A stretch of 64,000 nucleotides of DNA from Orobanche coerulescens (taxonomy: Eukaryota > Streptophyta > Magnoliopsida > Lamiales > Orobanchaceae). The stretch spans positions 86,471,644 through 86,535,643 of the forward strand of contig CM065809.1 in NCBI GenBank assembly GCA_033398695.1, in the 5' to 3' direction. A model generated the notes under the pieces. It was not told the origin of the DNA, made no database searches, and was given only the letters and a program-made list of their open reading frames with translations. A program made the translations under genes and the position numbers. Numbering within the stretch: position 1 is the first letter of the stretch; each line of letters begins with the position of its first letter. Below are positions 22,890 to 33,990 of this stretch, piece by piece.

Positions 22890-23318
22890 TCAAATTCCAT
22901 AATGTACGAGTCCCCTAGGATGTGTGTCAAGAGAAATTTCGATATTATCTAAATTCTCTTTATTCGGACCATCCTTAACTAATCGAATTTTATCTTCTCT
23001 GTTTGTAGATGGAATTCCTAACGATCGACATTTTAAATTACAGTTCCATCTAGCACATTTATAGCAAACGGCTATTATCTTTGCTCGTCGTTTCTTGGCA
23101 TATGAACTTTTCCCAAGCCCTGGTAAAAATATAGTAGATATTTCTGTGAATTCACCTGCTATTCTCACTTTGGCTTCAATAATGAATTTTATGTCAAAAG
23201 GTATGCTTTTATTCATAGGCAACCTCATCCTTTCAAGTATTGTCTTGTAAATTTTTAAAATGACATTTTTGCTCAGAAAGGGAAATCTTTTTTCAATTTT
23301 ATTCAAAGTTTCTTCCAT
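22890..23318 (-). CDS. NABP-like cysteine-rich protein, copy C (142 aa, C-terminally shorter)
   Basis: It starts at 23318 (MEETLNKI) and keeps the GLGKSSYAKKRRAK basic segment and the CYKCARWNCNLKC cluster. It ends at a TGA where copies A and B have CGA (Arg), so about 27 residues are missing compared with copy B. The C-to-T change fits deamination of methylated cytosine. It is followed 350 bp downstream by LOG copy C on the same strand. Confidence 0.5.
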   Translation of the reverse strand: MEETLNKIEKRFPFLSKNVILKIYKTILERMRLPMNKSIPFDIKFIIEAKVRIAGEFTEISTIFLPGLGKSSYAKKRRAKIIAVCYKCARWNCNLKCRSLGIPSTNREDKIRLVKDGPNKENLDNIEISLDTHPRGLVHYGI

Positions 23319-23521
23319 GATAAAAAAAGAAAAATACAAGAGAAAATATCTACAAATATCAGTTGTTGTGGGAAACTGAAGAATCCAACTTTAATAGTCA
23401 TGGAGTACCGTTATCCGCCACTTAACCAGACAAACACAATTGAGTACTAAGTTACAATGTCGAGAAATTGTATCTATAATAATAGTTTACAATGTAAGAT
23501 TTCAAAATAAAAATTATACTT

Positions 23522-23538
23522 CCCCGGCAACGGCGCCA
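23522..23538 (-). other. Primer-binding site, tRNA-Asp, unit C
   Basis: On the minus strand the site reads TGGCGCCGTTGCCGGGG, the exact complement of the plant tRNA-Asp(GTC) 3' end with CCA. It lies 6 bp after the LTR terminus. Confidence 0.88.
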
Positions 23539-24533
23539 AAAACTTGACACGTCTTTAGTGTAACTATCGCAAGTGCACGATATTGTATCAAGTAGTAAGT
23601 GGACTTTTTGAGTCCGGTTTATCGATCCCACGAGGAAGTTAGGTTATATATTGAATTATACACTATTTAACTATTTGTTATAGAGATTTATATGATTGAA
23701 ACACACGATTTAAGAGTTTGGTTTGACAATTGCAAAGAAAATGCAATAATAGTTCTAATATTCAAAGAAATGAAAGATTACACTAATAATAGATTAAGAA
23801 AAGATATAAGGAAATAGTTGGGATTACAAACTTAGTTCATCATTAGTTATAGAAGATGTATAGAAGATCATAAGATGAATTTACTTATTATGTTGTGTAT
23901 AGTCGATTTTCCTTAAAAAGACGGTTTCTCTTTCGAACTATAAAATGCCCCTTATATATTGAATCAATCCACTACATTTCTATGTTGATTGGCTTCAATA
24001 CATAGCATTAGGTTTTATGAAAATAACTCAAAGAATCATCTAAAGTCTAGAGGTATATTTCTATCCCCTAGAACAACTTAGAGTGAAGATCATTTGATCT
24101 AATCAAACATATTTTCTTTCGAAACATATGAAGACCATAAATATCGTCATTTATTGGCCAAATAAATAAATATTGGTAAAACAATGAAAATCACACACAA
24201 TAATAAGTAATTCATAATAGATCTTTATACAAACTTAAATAACATGACTAACCTTGTTTATAATCCCAACTTAAGTAACTTAGCCCATGAAGGGTTTAAT
24301 AAACATAATACAAGCTTGAGTGGTCATTATTAGTTGAAAAAGAGAAAGAATTGATCCTAACTCCCTTAGTAGATAAAGGAGAAAGAAGCAATAAACTCCC
24401 TGAACAACATATGATATACCACTATTACACAAATCACTCAAGAACACAAGTGTGTTCTTCACACAAAAAGAAAATATTACAAAAAGTGGAAAAATATAAG
24501 ATGAATGATGAATAATGATGGATCTAAGGGGTC

Positions 24534-24541
24534 TATTTATA
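24534..24541 (-). promoter_or_regulatory. TATA box, LTR C
   Basis: Minus-strand TATAAATA about 130 bp downstream of the palindrome array. Equivalent boxes are at 12594, 19507 and 29531. Confidence 0.55.
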
Positions 24542-24669
24542 CACCTAAAGTCATCTAATAGCTCCAAAACTCCTGCATTATTACATTAGATCGGATCAAT
24601 GCCAGCCATCCCCTTAATAATAGACCAAAAGTATAAAAAATTAGGCAATGATCAATAATCTGCCAAGAG

Positions 24670-24747
24670 TTACGGCCGTAACATTGAGGAGTTACGGCCG
24701 TAACTTTGATGACTTACGGCCGTAACATTGAGGAGTTACGGCCGTAA
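24670..24747. promoter_or_regulatory. TTACGGCCGTAA palindrome array, LTR C (four perfect sites)
   Basis: Perfect 12-bp palindromes start at 24670, 24692, 24714 and 24736, exactly 22 bp apart. Confidence 0.8.
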
Positions 24748-25175
24748 CATGGCACGGTTTTTTTGCATTTGTGAGTTACGCCCGTACTTTATGATGTTAC
24801 GCCCATATGGAGTTTTAGACTTTATTTTCAGCCCAGAATTTCTTAGACTTTGCGTTTTTACCCCAAATCTTCTTCGGATGATAACTTTTGATATATAACT
24901 CTGATTTTGAATCCGGAAAGACTTCCGAACTCGTCTCGGAAAGCCCTACAACATGAATACATAAAAATTCAACAAAGTGAATATTTTATAAACATGTTAT
25001 TTCTTGAGTAAATCAGTAATTTAATCCGATTAAGACTAGATTTACATATTCATCCGATAAAAATAAAACTATTAAAAACTATTTAATTAAAAGCAAAAAC
25101 GAGTAGACTAGCTCAATTATGGGTGAAATATATCGATACAAACTATGGATAAGTATATAAAACTGACATTTATCA

Positions 25176-26816
25176 CACCCCCAAACTTGAATTCTTGCTA
25201 GTCCCGAGCAAGACTCTTTATTAATCACACTCCAAAAATAAAAATAAAAATAAGACACAAAAAAAATAATACACACATAAATTAAGTAAAAATAATCATA
25301 TAAAAAGAGAAAAGGAGATCAAAATGCCATTAATACACAACAACCAGCTTTATACAGTAGATAGAAATGAATCAAGATTCAAAATAAATCTACTAATGAT
25401 TTTGAAGTTAAAACACGGTTTTATTTTGTAATTTCAAAATGCAAGGTTTTCCCCCAAAAGGTTGATTATTTCTTTCCCACTCATGATACACACGACTCCC
25501 TTTAATGGTTGCTCTCGATCACTCGTTTATTTTTCGACTCAATATGAAGAAGAATTTCATTGGCGTCATCAAATATTGTGATTGTTCACGAAATTGAGTG
25601 TATTGAAATTCAGCCGCTAATTAATTCAAATCTGCTCATAAACTACATCCCTTTTAGTGATAGCTTTCACACCGTTATTTACTAACGTGTAGCTCTTTTC
25701 ACCAACACAATTTCCATTTTTTTAGGTGATAGCTTTCACACCGTTATTTGCTAACGTGTAGCTCTTTTCACCAACACAATTTCCATTTTTTTTAGGTGAT
25801 AGCTTTCACACCGTTATTTGCTAACGTGTAGCTCTTTTCACCAACACATTTTCCATTTTCGTTTGAGACTGCACCTACGCACCAACAATGGTTAGTCCTT
25901 TATTTTTCGCAAAATTTTAGGACCCCCAAAATTAGGCAGCTGTTGCTGCTCAACACCTCTCCCTTATTTTCAACTAGACTCCTTTCACCAATGACTCATT
26001 TTTTTTTGGGAATAGAATTTTTGCAGAAAATTATTTATTAGTTAAGCATGAAAAATCAAAAACTCCACAAATTAAGTAAATTTCAGTTCTATTTTTCATC
26101 AACCGACTGATTCTTCTTTTCTCAAGGTAACGAATGACTCGATTTTAAATGATAATTATAAGGCTTGGAAAGAGAGATTAAAGCTCAGAAAAGTTTGGAA
26201 TATATAATTTTTTTAACCAATTAAAACGATTTTAGAAGCTTGTATATAGCTAACTTATTGGTATTATGGCCAGATCTAGAAATCTCACAAATCAAAATAA
26301 ACAAAAAAAAATTATATATATATGTATAAATATACACTAAAAAAAATTTAAGGCGAATAACCAAAATAATCAAAACACACCAAAATACCAACACACCAAA
26401 TAATTAAAACATACCACCCCCAAACTTGAAAATAAAACAGTCCTCAGTTTTTAGAAATGAAAAACAAGTGAGAAAACAGAAAACTCCCTGAAATGAAAGT
26501 TGATGGTTGAGCTAACGCCTTATAGAATCTGTAAGAGAATAAATATACGAGGCAAACAATAAAGGAAAATAAAATATACTCGGAAGTATAACACAATTGT
26601 TAAGATGCGCTTCAAGAAAGTCCGAAGAGTCGCCTTACGCTGCCATCAATGCTTTTATAAAAAAAATAATAAAAATTACAGCAATAAAATAACAATACAT
26701 AAATCGCGAATAGATGCGTGTCAAGAGATCAAGAAGAAACTCCTTAATCTGCCATCATTTAGCACGATTATTACACACGACAGAAAGTAAAACTACAATA
26801 GGTCTGACATGGGTTA
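25176..26816 (-). other. Non-coding 3' part of internal region, unit D
   Basis: Polypurine tract at 25176-25188 beside LTR C; a second copy at about 26414-26427. Three copies of the 69-71-bp repeat start at about 25657, 25726 and 25797. Nearly identical to 20172-21814. No gene recognised. Confidence 0.75.
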
Positions 26817-27540
26817 TCAAAGGGAGAGGAATGAATCCACTTTTCGTTTTCTCACGCTAAAATCTTCCACCCAGACAATTTTAGCTAGAGCTGGATCTGG
26901 TTGAGGAACAAATTCATTGAGTTTTTTGATTAGTTCTTCTGGTGTTGTTGCAACGACTATGATTTGTTTAGCACGCTCGGAAATAAAACCCTTTTCAGCA
27001 GAGTAGTCGATGAAAGATAGTAAACCATCAAAGAAACTATTGACATTAAGCACACCTATTGGTTTTTGATGAACATTTAGCTGGGCTCTGGTAACCACAT
27101 GAAAAAGTTCCTCAAGGGTGCCAAAACCACCGGGAAGGGTGATAAAGGCGCCTAATTATTTATCATGTGAGTTATGCGATCTTGCATATTCTGAGATCTA
27201 AACTCATCTCCAATAGTTGCCGGTGATTTTACTTTCGGCCCGGAGGTTTTGGAATTATTCCCAACACTCTTACTCCTTCCATATAGGCAGAAGCAGCAGC
27301 TCGTCCCATTAATCCTAGACTTCCTCCTCCGTAAACTACGTGAATGCATTTTTCTCCTAAGGTACGACCCAAGTTGTGGGCTGCTTCAGTAAAGCATGCC
27401 TCTTTTCCATAACTAGCTCCACCAAAAATGCAGACTGTGCTAATTTTTTTGTAGAAGATGATGACTCCATTTTTGAAAAGAAAAATATTTGATAGAAAAA
27501 AGAGAAAAGTGCAAGTTTGAGGGATGAATAAAAGAAACAA
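26817..27540 (-). pseudogene. LOG-like enzyme, copy D (frame broken)
   Basis: It matches copy C over its whole length, including the missing A after codon 9 and the upstream ATG at 27540. Four small differences cluster at about 27150-27245, between the GGGSLGLMG loop and PGGFGTLEE, and break the frame into pieces (27229-27540 and 26817-27098 are open). Most of these differences sit at CAG trinucleotides of copy C, so they may be consensus errors and not real mutations. Confidence 0.8.
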
Positions 27541-27890
27541 GCACTTATAGAAGAAAAAATGAGGAAAAATTGTTTAACAAGTTTGTGATTGCGTTGATTG
27601 CGCTTCAACTACTCAATAAAATAATGAATGCATTTATCGCGTATCACCCCATTTTTATTCAGAAAATATCCCCCTACGACAAAAATAAAAGATACTCATG
27701 TGTATGTATAGTAGTTGTGATTGTGGCCCACATCTTCCTCTGATTTTACGTTCAGAAATGGCCTAAACGCCTTCTATGAGTCGGGGAGAAGCTTCTCATC
27801 CAATTTTCTTACAAATTGGCAAACAGGGTCTTTTAACGTCAGATTCTCAAGACGTTGTTCATATTCTGGTTTGAATTTATTCCACAAACA

Positions 27891-28319
27891 TCAAATTCCA
27901 TAATGTACGAGTCCCCTAGGATGTGTGTCAAGAGAAATTTCGATATTATCTAAATTCTCTTTATTCAGACCATCCTTAACTAACTGAATTTTATCTTCTC
28001 TGTTTGTAGATGGAATTCCTAACGATCGACATTTTAAATTACAGTTCCATCTAGCACATTTATAGCAAACGGCTATTATCTTTGCTCGTCGTTTCTTGGC
28101 ATATGAACTTTTCCCAAGCCCTGGTAAAAATATAGTAGATATTTCTGTGAATTCACCTGCTATTCTCACTTTGGCTTCAATAATGAATTTTATGTCAAAA
28201 GGTATGCTTTTATTCATAGGCAACCTCATCCTTTCAAGTATTGTCTTGTAAATTTTTAAAATGACATTTTTGCTCAGAAAGGGAAATCTTTTTTCAATTT
28301 TATTCAAAGTTTCTTCCAT
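27891..28319 (-). CDS. NABP-like cysteine-rich protein, copy D (142 aa)
   Basis: It is almost identical to copy C, with the same early TGA. The start at 28319 gives MEETLNKI; the CX2CX4CX3C cluster and basic segment are intact. It is the first ORF after the 5' LTR of the array (LTR D), so it would be the most promoter-proximal copy of the whole array. Confidence 0.5.
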   Translation of the reverse strand: MEETLNKIEKRFPFLSKNVILKIYKTILERMRLPMNKSIPFDIKFIIEAKVRIAGEFTEISTIFLPGLGKSSYAKKRRAKIIAVCYKCARWNCNLKCRSLGIPSTNREDKIQLVKDGLNKENLDNIEISLDTHPRGLVHYGI

Positions 28320-28522
28320 GATAAAAAAAGAAAAATACAAGAGAAAATATCTACAAATATCAGTTGTTGTGGGAAACTGAAGAATCCAACTTTAATAGTC
28401 ATGGAGTACCGTTATCCGCCACTTAACCAGACAAACACAATTGAGTACTAAGTTACAATGTCGAGAAATTGTATCTATAATAATAGTTTACAATGTAAGA
28501 TTTCAAAATAAAAATTATACTT

Positions 28523-28535
28523 CCCAACGGCGCCA
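28523..28535 (-). other. Primer-binding site, tRNA-Asp type, unit D (shortened)
   Basis: The site has lost four bases (CCGG) compared with unit C. If real, priming from this unit would be impaired. Confidence 0.65.
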
Positions 28536-28541
28536 AAAACT

Positions 28542-30172
28542 TGACACGTCTTTAGTGTAACTATCGCAAGTGCACGATATTGTATCAAGTAGTAAGTGGA
28601 CTTTTTGAGTCCGGTTTATCGATCCCACGAGGAAGTTAGGTTATATATTGAATTATACACTATTTAACTATTTGTTATAGAGATTTATATGATTGAAACA
28701 CACGATTTAAGAGTTTGGTTTGACAATTGCAAAGAAAATGCAATAATAGTTCTAATATTCAAAGAAATGAAAGATTACACTAATAATAGATTAAGAAAAG
28801 ATATAAGGAAATAGTTGGGATTACAAACTTAGTTCATCATTAGTTATAAAAGATGTATAGAAGATCATAAGATGAATTTACTTATTATGTTGTGTATAGT
28901 CGATTTTCCTTAAAAAGACGGTTTCTCTTTCGAACTATAAAATGCCCCTTATATATTGAATCAATCCACTACATTTCTATGTTGATTGGCTTCAATACAT
29001 AGCATTAGGTTTTATGAAAATAACTCAAAGAATCATCTAAAGTCTAGAGGTATATTTCTATCCCCTAGAACAACTTAGAGTGAAGATCATTTGATCTAAT
29101 CAAACATATTTTCTTTCGAAACATATGAAGACCATAAATATCGTCATTTATTGGCCAAATAAATAAATATTGGTAAAACAATGAAAATCACACACAATAA
29201 TAAGTAATTCATAATAGATCTTTATACAAACTTAAATAACATGACTAACCTTGTTTATAATCCCAACTTAAGTAACTTAGCCCATGAAGGGTTTAATAAA
29301 CATAATACAAGCTTGAGTGGTCATTATTAGTTGAAAAAGAGAAAGAATTGATCCTAACTCCCTTAGTAGATAAAGGAGAAAGAAGCAATAAACTCCCTGA
29401 ACAACATATGATATACCACTATTACACAAATCACTCAAGAACACAAGTGTGTTCTTCACACAAAAAGAAAATATTACAAAAAGTGGAAAAATATAAGATG
29501 AATGATGAATAATGATGGATCTAAGGGGTCTATTTATACACCTAAAGTCATCTAATAGCTCCAAAACTCCTGCATTATTACATTAGATCGGATCAATGCC
29601 AGCCATCCCCTTAATAATAGACCAAAAGTATAAAAAATTAGGCAATGATCAATAATCTGCCAAGAGTTACGGCCGTAACATTGAGGAGTTACGGCCGTAA
29701 CTTTGATGACTTACGGCCGTAACATTGAGGAGTTACGGCCGTAACATGGCACGGTTTTTTTGCATTTGTGAGTTACGCCCGTACTTTATGCTGTTACGCC
29801 CGTATGGAGTTTCAGACTTCATTTTCAGCCCAGAATTTCTTAGACTTTGCGTTTTTGCCCCAAATCTTCTTCGGATGATAACTTTTGATATATAACTCTA
29901 ATTTTGAATCCGGAAAGACTGCCGAACTCGTCTCGAAAAGCCCTACAACATGAGTACATAAAAATTCAACAAAGAGAATATTTTATAAACATGTTATTTC
30001 TTGAGTAAATCAGTAATTCAATCCGATTAAGACTAGATTTACATCTTCATCCGCTAAAAATAAAATTATTAAAAACTATTTAATTAAAAGCAAAAACGAG
30101 TAGACTAGCTCAATTATGGGTGAAATATATCGATATAAACCATGTATAAGTGTATAAAACTGACACTTATCA
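28542..30172 (-). repeat. LTR D, terminal 5' LTR of the array
   Basis: The LTR is 1631 bp. Its outer end (TGATAAGTGTC on the minus strand) touches copia RNase H sequence directly at 30172/30173, so the array boundary is a true LTR terminus. The expected target duplication would be GCAGC (30173-30177), with its partner left of the window. TATA box 29531-29538. Confidence 0.9.
29667..29744. promoter_or_regulatory. TTACGGCCGTAA palindrome array, LTR D
   Basis: Four perfect sites start at 29667, 29689, 29711 and 29733, 22 bp apart. Confidence 0.8.
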
Positions 30173-30407
30173 GCAGCTTAGAACATGGTATCACTTGAAG
30201 TTCTCCCAAAAACTTCTTAATCCAGAACCCTTCCTTAGAAGCCTCCGAGGCTGCTTGATACTCAGCCTGACTGGTGGAATCAGCATTTGCGCTTTGCTTG
30301 GCGCTATGCCAAGATACTGTTCCTCCATTAAGAGTAAATATGTAGCCAGAAGTAGATATTGAATCGTCTTTATGTCCTTGGAAGTCTAAATCAGTGAAGC
30401 CCAGCAC
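30173..30407 (-). pseudogene. Ty1/copia RNase H (3' end cut by the LOG array)
   Basis: The frame reads GFTDLDFQGHKDDSISTSGY, then SWHSAKQSANADSTSQAEY, the copia RNase H signature, then WIKKFLGELQVIP. It stops being copia-like exactly at 30173, where LTR D begins. The rest of this element must lie left of the window. A frameshift near 30390 separates it from RT. Confidence 0.88.
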
Positions 30408-31893
30408 ATCACATCAGGTTCTCCACCGCCATACATTAGAACCAGATCTCTAGTCCTTCTTAAGTACTTGAGGACGTTCTTTACGGCAGTCCAATGTTCC
30501 TTGCCTGGGTTTGCCTGAAACTTACTTACCACGCTCACAGCGTGTGCAATGTCAGGTCTCGTACACCACATTGCATACATAAGGCTATTCACGGCCGAAG
30601 CATATGGTATATTACTCATTTCCTTTCGTTGTTCCTCACTTTGAGGACACAACTTCGAGGATAGTCTTATTCCATATCGCATCGGTAGAAATCCACTTTT
30701 AGAATGATCCATCTTAAATTGCTTTAAGATTTTATCTATATAGAGGGCTTGGGAAAGACCTATCATTCTTTTCACTCTATCCAGGTAGAGTCGAATACCA
30801 AGAATATAGGTTGCTTCTCCTAAGTCTTTCATGAAGAAATTACTCGAAAGCCAAGCTTTCATAGAACCGAGCATTTCCACATTATTTCCTATTAGTAGAA
30901 TGTCATCTACACATAGTACTAAGAATGCTATCTTTCTCCCACTAACCCTCTTGTATACACAAGGTTCCTCTTCATTTTGCACGAAGTCAAACTCTTTGAC
31001 TGCCTCGTCAAAATGAAGGTTCCAACTATGTGAAGCTTGCTTCAGTCCATAAATGGAACATTGAAGTTTGCACACTTTCTGAATATAGACCTTGGGCACA
31101 AAGCCTTTAGGATGCTCTATATAGATTTCCTCCTCGAGGAATCCATTTAGGAAAGCTGTCTTTACGTCCATTTGCCATATCTCATAATCGTGGTAGGCAG
31201 CTATAACAAGCATCATGCGAATAGACTTGATCATAGCTACGGGCGAGAAGATATCATGATAATCGATCCCTTCTTTATGGGTATAACCCTTTACCACAAG
31301 CCTGGCCTTATAGGCGTCAACCTTGCCATCTCCATCAGTCTTTCATTTGTAGATCCACTTGTTCCCAATAGGCATTATGCCCTTGGGGCGGTTTACTAGA
31401 GTCCAGACCTGATTGACATGCATCAAGTCTATCTCAGCTTCCATAGCTTCACGCCATTTCGCGGAGTCTACATTCACCATCGCTTGGTCATAGGTCGTTG
31501 GGTCGGTCTCTTGGCTATCACCTGGAACCTCATGGAGACCCATCTCCTCCAGGTGCACAAGGCCATACCTCTCAGGTAAATGAGACAACTAACTAGACCT
31601 ACGAGGTGGTTGTACTTGTGTTTTAGAAGGTTTGGTTCCAACTTCTTGTACAGGTGTCTCCTGAGGATTTTCATTGTATTCTTCCAAAAAAATACTTCTA
31701 CCTGCTCCGCCTTCCTAAATGAACTCATCTTCCATAAAGTGTGCTTGCAAAGAAATAATGATCTTACAATCTTTGGGCATGTAGAATAGATAACCCATCG
31801 TCCCAGATGGGAATCCAATGAAACATCCCTTCACAGACCTAGCTTCGAATACCCCCACAGGTAAATTGGTAAGTCAGTATAGCCTAGCATAGA
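30386..31893 (-). pseudogene. Ty1/copia integrase C-terminus and reverse transcriptase
   Basis: The minus strand from 31588 reads a copia RT: EAMEAEIDLMHVNQVWTLV, then after one in-frame TGA (31340) KGYTHKEGIDYHDIFSPVA, QMDVKTAFLNG, YGLKQA and LCVDDILLIGN. The usual YVDD active-site Tyr is Cys here. Upstream (31590-31893) is the integrase tail with several stops. The order GAG-PR-IN-RT-RH, with IN on the other side of the 14-kb insertion, makes this copia and not gypsy. Dead as written. Confidence 0.9.
31889..31893. repeat. Target-site duplication ATAGA (left)
   Basis: ATAGA at 31889-31893 and 45982-45986 flanks the whole three-LTR structure, so it integrated as one unit or expanded after one integration. 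Confidence 0.88.
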
Positions 31894-32601
31894 TGTAATA
31901 TCCGCAATTTCGGATTTCTGGTAATTTTATTTTTTCGGCGGAGGTCCGTTTCGACGACTCGCTTGGGACCGTATCATCATTCTGAAAATGATTAATTCTG
32001 CACTTTTTGTCATCCGAGTTCGTTTCGGTATTGTTTTGTTGAGTTCCGTGTTTCTTAACAACTTTTCCGCACTCGAGTTCGATTCTTGTGAATCTCGTCC
32101 GAAATTACTGTTTCGAGTTTCCCGTAAGTCCGTTTAACTTTGTCAGACGTGTTATGAGCTTTGGTTTGGTGTTTCGATCGCGTATCGTGATTTTCGGACG
32201 TTTTGGGCCATTTTCGTAATTTCCCAAAGTTTTGGGTAATTACTTCCGTTGTTGAATTCCGAGCCTTCGGGTGGTCGGAATTGTGTGTTCTCTTAGCCCT
32301 TAGATTCGTCTTTGCGAGTACTTCGTGACCGTATCTTCGATTCGTATTCAGGTTCGGGTTTCGGTGTCGTTTTCTTGAGTTTAGTGTTATTAAACGACTT
32401 TTCCCAAATATGAGTCGACTTTGTAAAATCACCATAAATTCTTGAAAACTCCAAAGACTTTGAATCTTTTCAATATTATAGAGCATCAAGTTAGCTTTCC
32501 AATGGTACAAACGGTGAGTCAATCGGAGTCCGGACGAGAGAGTTATGGTCGAAATAGCTCAGACACTCATTTTCCAGTTTTGGCCGAGCAGCCTGTACCC
32601 T

Positions 32602-32635
32602 GTGCCGCGGCACACATAGGCTGGGCCGCGGCACA
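32602..32635. promoter_or_regulatory. Palindrome pair GTGCCGCGGCAC, LTR 1
   Basis: The perfect palindrome GTGCCGCGGCAC at 32602-32613 is followed 21 bp later by a second GCCGCGGC core (32625). The pair recurs at 38236 and 43868 in LTRs 2 and 3. Confidence 0.7.
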
Positions 32636-33616
32636 CAGTCCAGATTAGCCTATTTCTGCGGATTTTGTGAGATGAATGCTCATTTCATCTCTTCCTTCAT
32701 TCCTCCTCCTCTTGGGCGATCTTATGGGCGATTTTTGGGCGTTTTGCATCATCAATCCCAGAGAACTTCATATTCTTCAAGTTTTTGGTGTGGATTAACA
32801 ACTCCAACAATTGTTCTTCATCATTAATCCAAGGTAAATTCTTGAAACCCTACTTTTGGGTGAATTGGGGGTTTTTGTTCGTTTTGTCCGATTTAACCGT
32901 AATAACTTAGATTTGTGATGTATTGATGATTATTTAGATGTATTCTATCATTTCCCTTGTTATTCCATGGTTGGATCATTTCGATTCGTTATTTTGGTCG
33001 AGTTCTTAGTCAACGCCTTGAAGGTGTCCGACAAAAGGTCTTAGAGGGGGGATTGGGCGTTGTATGATTATTATCCATCGTACGATTGTTGATTTATCAT
33101 TGGTATGACTTAGGGACGAAATTCTTGTGAAGAACTCGAGTCGGAACCCTTCTGTTCGTTGTCTTCTTCGGGGTCCGAGCTTCCCGGTCGAACCGTGTTC
33201 TTCGGAACGTTTGGTAGCGGTTATTAAGGCAAGTATCTTATTATACGACTTGTATCTTGTGACTAGTAATTACGTATGATATGTATGACGATTTTGCGTG
33301 CCTCCGTAAATATGTTCCGTTTGAGTTGGTTGTGTTTTCCGAAATTTGAAGGCTTTGTGATAATAGTGATATATTGGTATCCGTGTTAGGCGTCGTGCCA
33401 TTTGTGCAGGATTGCGATGTACATATGAGATGGTTGTACACGTGGTTGTTCAATGTATTGTGTACCGAATGTGTGTTATGTTGGTTAAGAGTCGTTGTGA
33501 TGATCATGATATTTGTGTTGTTTTGGTTTACATACTTGATTGTACATTTCAGTGTAATGTGGAATGGCTTGACATTTAATGATTATGAATTGTGTCGTGT
33601 CGATGTGTGTGTGTTC

Positions 33617-33990
33617 CAGGTAGGGTCTGACGAGGCCTCTGGAGTTCGGTACATGATGTGTACGAACAAAGTGTGTGATCCAGGTAGGGTCTGACGAGGC
33701 CTCTGGAGTCCGGTACATGACGTGTACGGACAAGGTGTGTGATCCAGGTAGGGTCTGACGAGGCCTCTGGAGTTCGGTACATGATGTGTACGAACGATGT
33801 TGTGGCCGGGTAGGGTCCGTTGAGGCCTCCGGAGTTCGGTACATGATGTGTACGAACAGTGTGTGTGGCCGGGTAGGGTCCGTTGAGGCCTCCGGAGTTT
33901 GGTACATGATGTGTACGAACAGTGTGTGGTCCGGGTAAGGTCCGTCGAGGCCTCCGGAGTTCGGTACATGATGTGTATGAACAATGATCG
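33617..33990 (+). repeat. 64-bp minisatellite in LTR 1 (about six units)
   Basis: Units begin CAGGTAGGGTCTGACGAGGC or CGGGTAGGGTCCGTTGAGGC and contain GGTACATGATGTGTACGAAC, itself a near-palindrome around GTACATGATGTGTAC. Unit starts at 33617, 33681 and 33745 show the 64-bp period; later units are slightly shorter. Confidence 0.9.

Larger units (their letters stand above)
23545..25175 (-). repeat. LTR C of the LOG retroelement
   Basis: The LTR is 1631 bp with TGATAA...GTGTCA ends on the minus strand. It is the 3' LTR of unit D and the 5' LTR of unit C. Palindromes 24670-24747, TATA box 24534-24541. Confidence 0.9.
1..30172 (-). mobile_element. Tandem array of a LOG-carrying non-autonomous LTR retroelement (four units visible, left end outside window)
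   Basis: Four copies of one 1.63-kb LTR (11607-13236, 18518-20171, 23545-25175, 28542-30172) alternate with internal regions of about 3.3-3.4 kb once later insertions are subtracted. Read on the minus strand, each LTR begins TGATAA and ends GTGTCA. It is followed by a tRNA-Asp-type primer-binding site, a cysteine-rich NABP-like ORF, a LOG-like ORF, non-coding sequence, and a polypurine tract before the next LTR. No gag, protease, reverse transcriptase or integrase is present, so the element depends on a partner; the tRNA-Asp primer suggests an Athila-like gypsy helper (inference). The right end at 30172 coincides exactly with an LTR terminus and abuts the copia RNase H reading frame, so the array is an insertion into that element. 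The left end is not visible. The units at 20172-25175 and 25176-30172 are nearly identical. Confidence 0.85.

Noticed and set aside
26605..26790. Conserved 61-codon ORF downstream of LOG (also 14468, 21603)
   Set aside because: It ends in lysine-rich low-complexity sequence, differs in frame among units, and shows no family signature.
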